The notes under the pieces were generated by a model that was not told the DNA's origin, made no database searches, and saw only the letters and a list, made by a program, of their open reading frames with translations. The translations under genes and the position numbers were made by a program. A DNA stretch of 21,698 bases from JBFLVU01 sp964589625 (GTDB lineage: Bacteria > Acidobacteriota > UBA4820 > DSQY01): contig CAZPSH010000037.1 in NCBI GenBank assembly GCA_964589625.1, positions 1 through 21,698 of the forward strand, in the 5' to 3' direction. Below, one piece after another: positions 20,101 through 21,698 of this stretch; positions within the stretch are counted from its first letter, which is position 1; each line of letters starts with the position of its first letter.

Positions 20101-21473
20101 CAGGGTATCTCCAGCTTCTTGATTTCCATGGCGCGCTCGGCCTCTCTGGCGAGAGCCTCGGCGATGTGGGAAGGCTGCTGTTGGATCTTCTGAAGGTCCG
20201 CCTTATCGAGCAAGACCACGTTGAGGTTGGTGGTTCGCATCACGTCTTGGGCGTAGCGGCGGGCTTCCTTGCTGATAGCGCCGGTGGACACGACGGTGAC
20301 CACGTTAGACTTGAGCTGGATTGTGAGCCCTACCTCTTTGGCCACATCGTCCAGGCTCACGGCGGCCGTGTTCTTGCACTGCACCTGCCACCGGGAGAAG
20401 AGGAGGCGCGTGCCTTCGAAGACCAGGTCCACTTCGGCCCCGCCCGTCGCATCCCCGCGAAGGCGCGTCGCCACGTATTTCAAATCGATCAGGCGCATCA
20501 GGTGGAAGGCCAGGGCTTCTAGTGCAAGCCCCTTCACGTGGCGGTTCGAGGAGCGGACCTCCGAGAGGATATCCTTCATGGGCTTTCGCAGAAGGAGCCG
20601 GAGGTCCGGCCTCACCTGGCTCTCGATGCTCTCGAGGATGGGCTGGAGGAAGTCCGTGCGGAGGCGCTCGCAGGCTTTAATCCGGAACGGCTTCGCCCCT
20701 CTGCCGGGCTTCTTGGTGCCCCGCTCCATTTCCAGGAAACCCTCTTTCGCCAGCGGGTATAGAACCTGCTTCGGGAGGTTCTTCTCGTCGAACTTCACGC
20801 CGTAGGTCGCGGCGGCCAGCTTGGCGACTTCGTTGGAGGCGTGGTCCCGGTCAAGGCCCATGTTGGAGAGTGTCTTGAGAAAAGCCCTCTGCTCCACGGT
20901 CAGCATGGAGATCTGGTCCAGGGTCTCCATGGGCAGCCCCAGCACCTTCTTGAGGCGCTTCCTGTCGATGTCCCATCCCTTGCTGGAGACGACGCCCGCT
21001 TTCTCCAGCCACAGCCGCATGATGCTGGGGTGCTTACCGCCTGAAGGGAAATGGATGCCCCGCTCCGAGAGCCATTCGCGGAGCTTGTTCAGGGATACCT
21101 CTTCGCCATGGGCCTGCATGTCCTGGACCGTTTGCAGGAGCGGGAGCCCCTGGAGAGAAAGCAAGATATGGCGCGCCAGATGCTCGTACAGCTTGGCGGG
21201 TTTCGCCTTGAGGGCGAGGAGTTCATGGCCCAGCTCGGTCAGAGCACCCTCCCGCGTAAGGACGCCGTAGGCGATCATGCCAAGCTTGCAATTGTTGGCG
21301 AGCTTGCGGCGGTTGTAATCGCTGGTGGCGTGGGAGTCGAAGTACTTCTTGCGGATATCGGTCTCGATGGCCCGCCAATCTCCGGAGCGCTTCTTGGCGA
21401 TGGACAGCACTTCGGAGAGGTCGATCTGGCTCGGGGAAAACTCGCTGCCGAAAGGGAGGTCACTGCGCTTCAT
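20100..21473 (-). CDS. type II restriction endonuclease with Mrr-like catalytic domain
   Basis: The 457-residue protein probably cleaves the site protected by the adjacent methyltransferase. The C-terminal part is a PD-(D/E)xK nuclease of the Mrr type: helix Glu319 (GLALEALAFHLM), Asp349 in GGAEVDLVFEG and QxK at Q365-K367 (RWQVQCKNT), followed by SLDDVAKEVG and TVVSTGAISKEARRYA. The N-terminal 300 residues have winged-helix-like segments with charged and hydrophobic helices (for example SLNKLREWLSERGIHFP and QVLYPLAKEGFLEMERGTKK), likely for target recognition; the KKPGRGAKPF patch is strongly basic. No helicase or AAA motor is seen. The ATG at 21473 follows GAGGGGTGACGG and heads the two-gene operon. 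The gene precedes the methylase, unusual for a cassette that must protect before it cuts. It is not related in size to PvuII (157 residues). Confidence 0.85.
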   Translation of the reverse strand: MKRSDLPFGSEFSPSQIDLSEVLSIAKKRSGDWRAIETDIRKKYFDSHATSDYNRRKLANNCKLGMIAYGVLTREGALTELGHELLALKAKPAKLYEHLARHILLSLQGLPLLQTVQDMQAHGEEVSLNKLREWLSERGIHFPSGGKHPSIMRLWLEKAGVVSSKGWDIDRKRLKKVLGLPMETLDQISMLTVEQRAFLKTLSNMGLDRDHASNEVAKLAAATYGVKFDEKNLPKQVLYPLAKEGFLEMERGTKKPGRGAKPFRIKACERLRTDFLQPILESIESQVRPDLRLLLRKPMKDILSEVRSSNRHVKGLALEALAFHLMRLIDLKYVATRLRGDATGGAEVDLVFEGTRLLFSRWQVQCKNTAAVSLDDVAKEVGLTIQLKSNVVTVVSTGAISKEARRYAQDVMRTTNLNVVLLDKADLQKIQQQPSHIAEALAREAERAMEIKKLEIP

Positions 21474-21501
21474 CCGTCACCCCTCAATAATGAAGGCCAG
21501 A

Positions 21502-21510
21502 AGGATAACA
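21502..21510 (-). promoter_or_regulatory. possible extended -10 of the restriction operon
   Basis: Minus strand TGT-TATCCT, an extended -10. Transcription would start near 21495, about 22 nt before the ATG, with the GAGGGG ribosome site in that leader. No clear -35 is seen. No controller (C) gene or C-box is recognisable. Confidence 0.45.
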
Positions 21511-21698
21511 TGTGAGCCCGGCAAGGAACCGGAGCAAGGATAATGGTTGGGTCTGCGTCCTCGGGCTCCGGCCTCGCTGGGCCTCCGCTCCCAGCGGGCG
21601 CAGCCCAGTTGTCGATTAAGTTCGCTCGCACCGGAGGGGACTTGCAGTATCACATTTCCCGCATCCTGGCTTTTCGCCCACTGTGGTTCAGGCTCCTC
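21511..21698. other. unassigned right edge
   Basis: A plus-strand frame is open from an ATG at 21543 to the window end (52 codons, ending RILAFRPLWFRLL). It has no ribosome site and no recognisable family. The minus strand also has an open frame here. An inverted repeat of GC-rich sequence (GGGCTCC...GCGGGCGCAGCCC) is present. I cannot assign this region. Confidence 0.25.

Noticed and set aside
21543..21698. Plus-strand open frame running off the window
   Set aside because: It has no ribosome site, is only 52 codons long and the minus strand is open too, so no gene is called without the sequence beyond the edge.

Overview
The window is GC-rich DNA from a Gram-negative-type bacterium. Lipoprotein and Sec signals, MurJ and XerC/D-type genes are present, third codon positions are strongly G/C, and genes are packed into overlapping operons. 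A two-component-type propeller sensor, a tripeptidyl-peptidase-II-like S8 peptidase and abundant degenerate intergenic repeats would fit Acidobacteriota (Holophagae or Thermoanaerobaculia-like), but this placement is an inference with low confidence.

Layout. 1-500: a small DUF4190-type membrane protein followed by a strong terminator. 604-4349 (minus): a four-gene overlapping operon, murJ > dtd > ferredoxin-NADP reductase > xerC/D recombinase, with GTG/TTG starts and 4-14 nt overlaps. 4501-5375 (plus): a CxxC/coiled-coil small protein and a lipoprotein. 5579-8210 (minus): an overlapping operon of a SPOR-like/TPR secreted protein, an ABC ATPase and an ABC-2 permease. 8449-8955 (plus): an exported Cys/His protein made of two tandem copies of one motif, with a textbook terminator. 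9393-12326 (minus): a 977-residue sensor with 14 propeller repeats, a Y_Y_Y domain, one membrane span and a GGDEF domain. It is divergent from a POT-family peptide transporter (12589-13920, plus), and the shared 262-nt intergenic region holds recognisable promoters and a tandem operator-like repeat. 14007-16898 (minus): a secreted TPP-II-like subtilase. 16905-17578: a gene-free island of repeats and hairpins. 17579-18614 (plus): a 6-pyruvoyl-tetrahydropterin-synthase-like gene overlapping folE, followed by a 46-codon remnant of a Lon-substrate-binding-domain gene and a second repeat patch. 19093-21473 (minus): a two-gene restriction-modification system, an Mrr-type nuclease gene followed with a 1-nt overlap by an M.PvuII-like N4-cytosine methyltransferase. 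Its base composition is visibly less GC-rich than its surroundings.

How the parts work together. The housekeeping block covers the envelope (lipid II flipping), translation proofreading (D-aminoacyl-tRNA), redox and chromosome-dimer resolution. The peptide transporter, secreted peptidase and propeller sensor suggest a peptide or macromolecule scavenging lifestyle. PtpS with FolE would convert GTP to 6-pyruvoyl-tetrahydropterin. The restriction-modification pair looks like a horizontally acquired defence cassette sitting beside a broken gene and repeat debris. The most notable items are the nuclease-first, translationally coupled restriction-modification pair, the TPP-II-like peptidase, the duplicated Cys/His protein and the repeat islands. 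I do not see a clearly unprecedented system.
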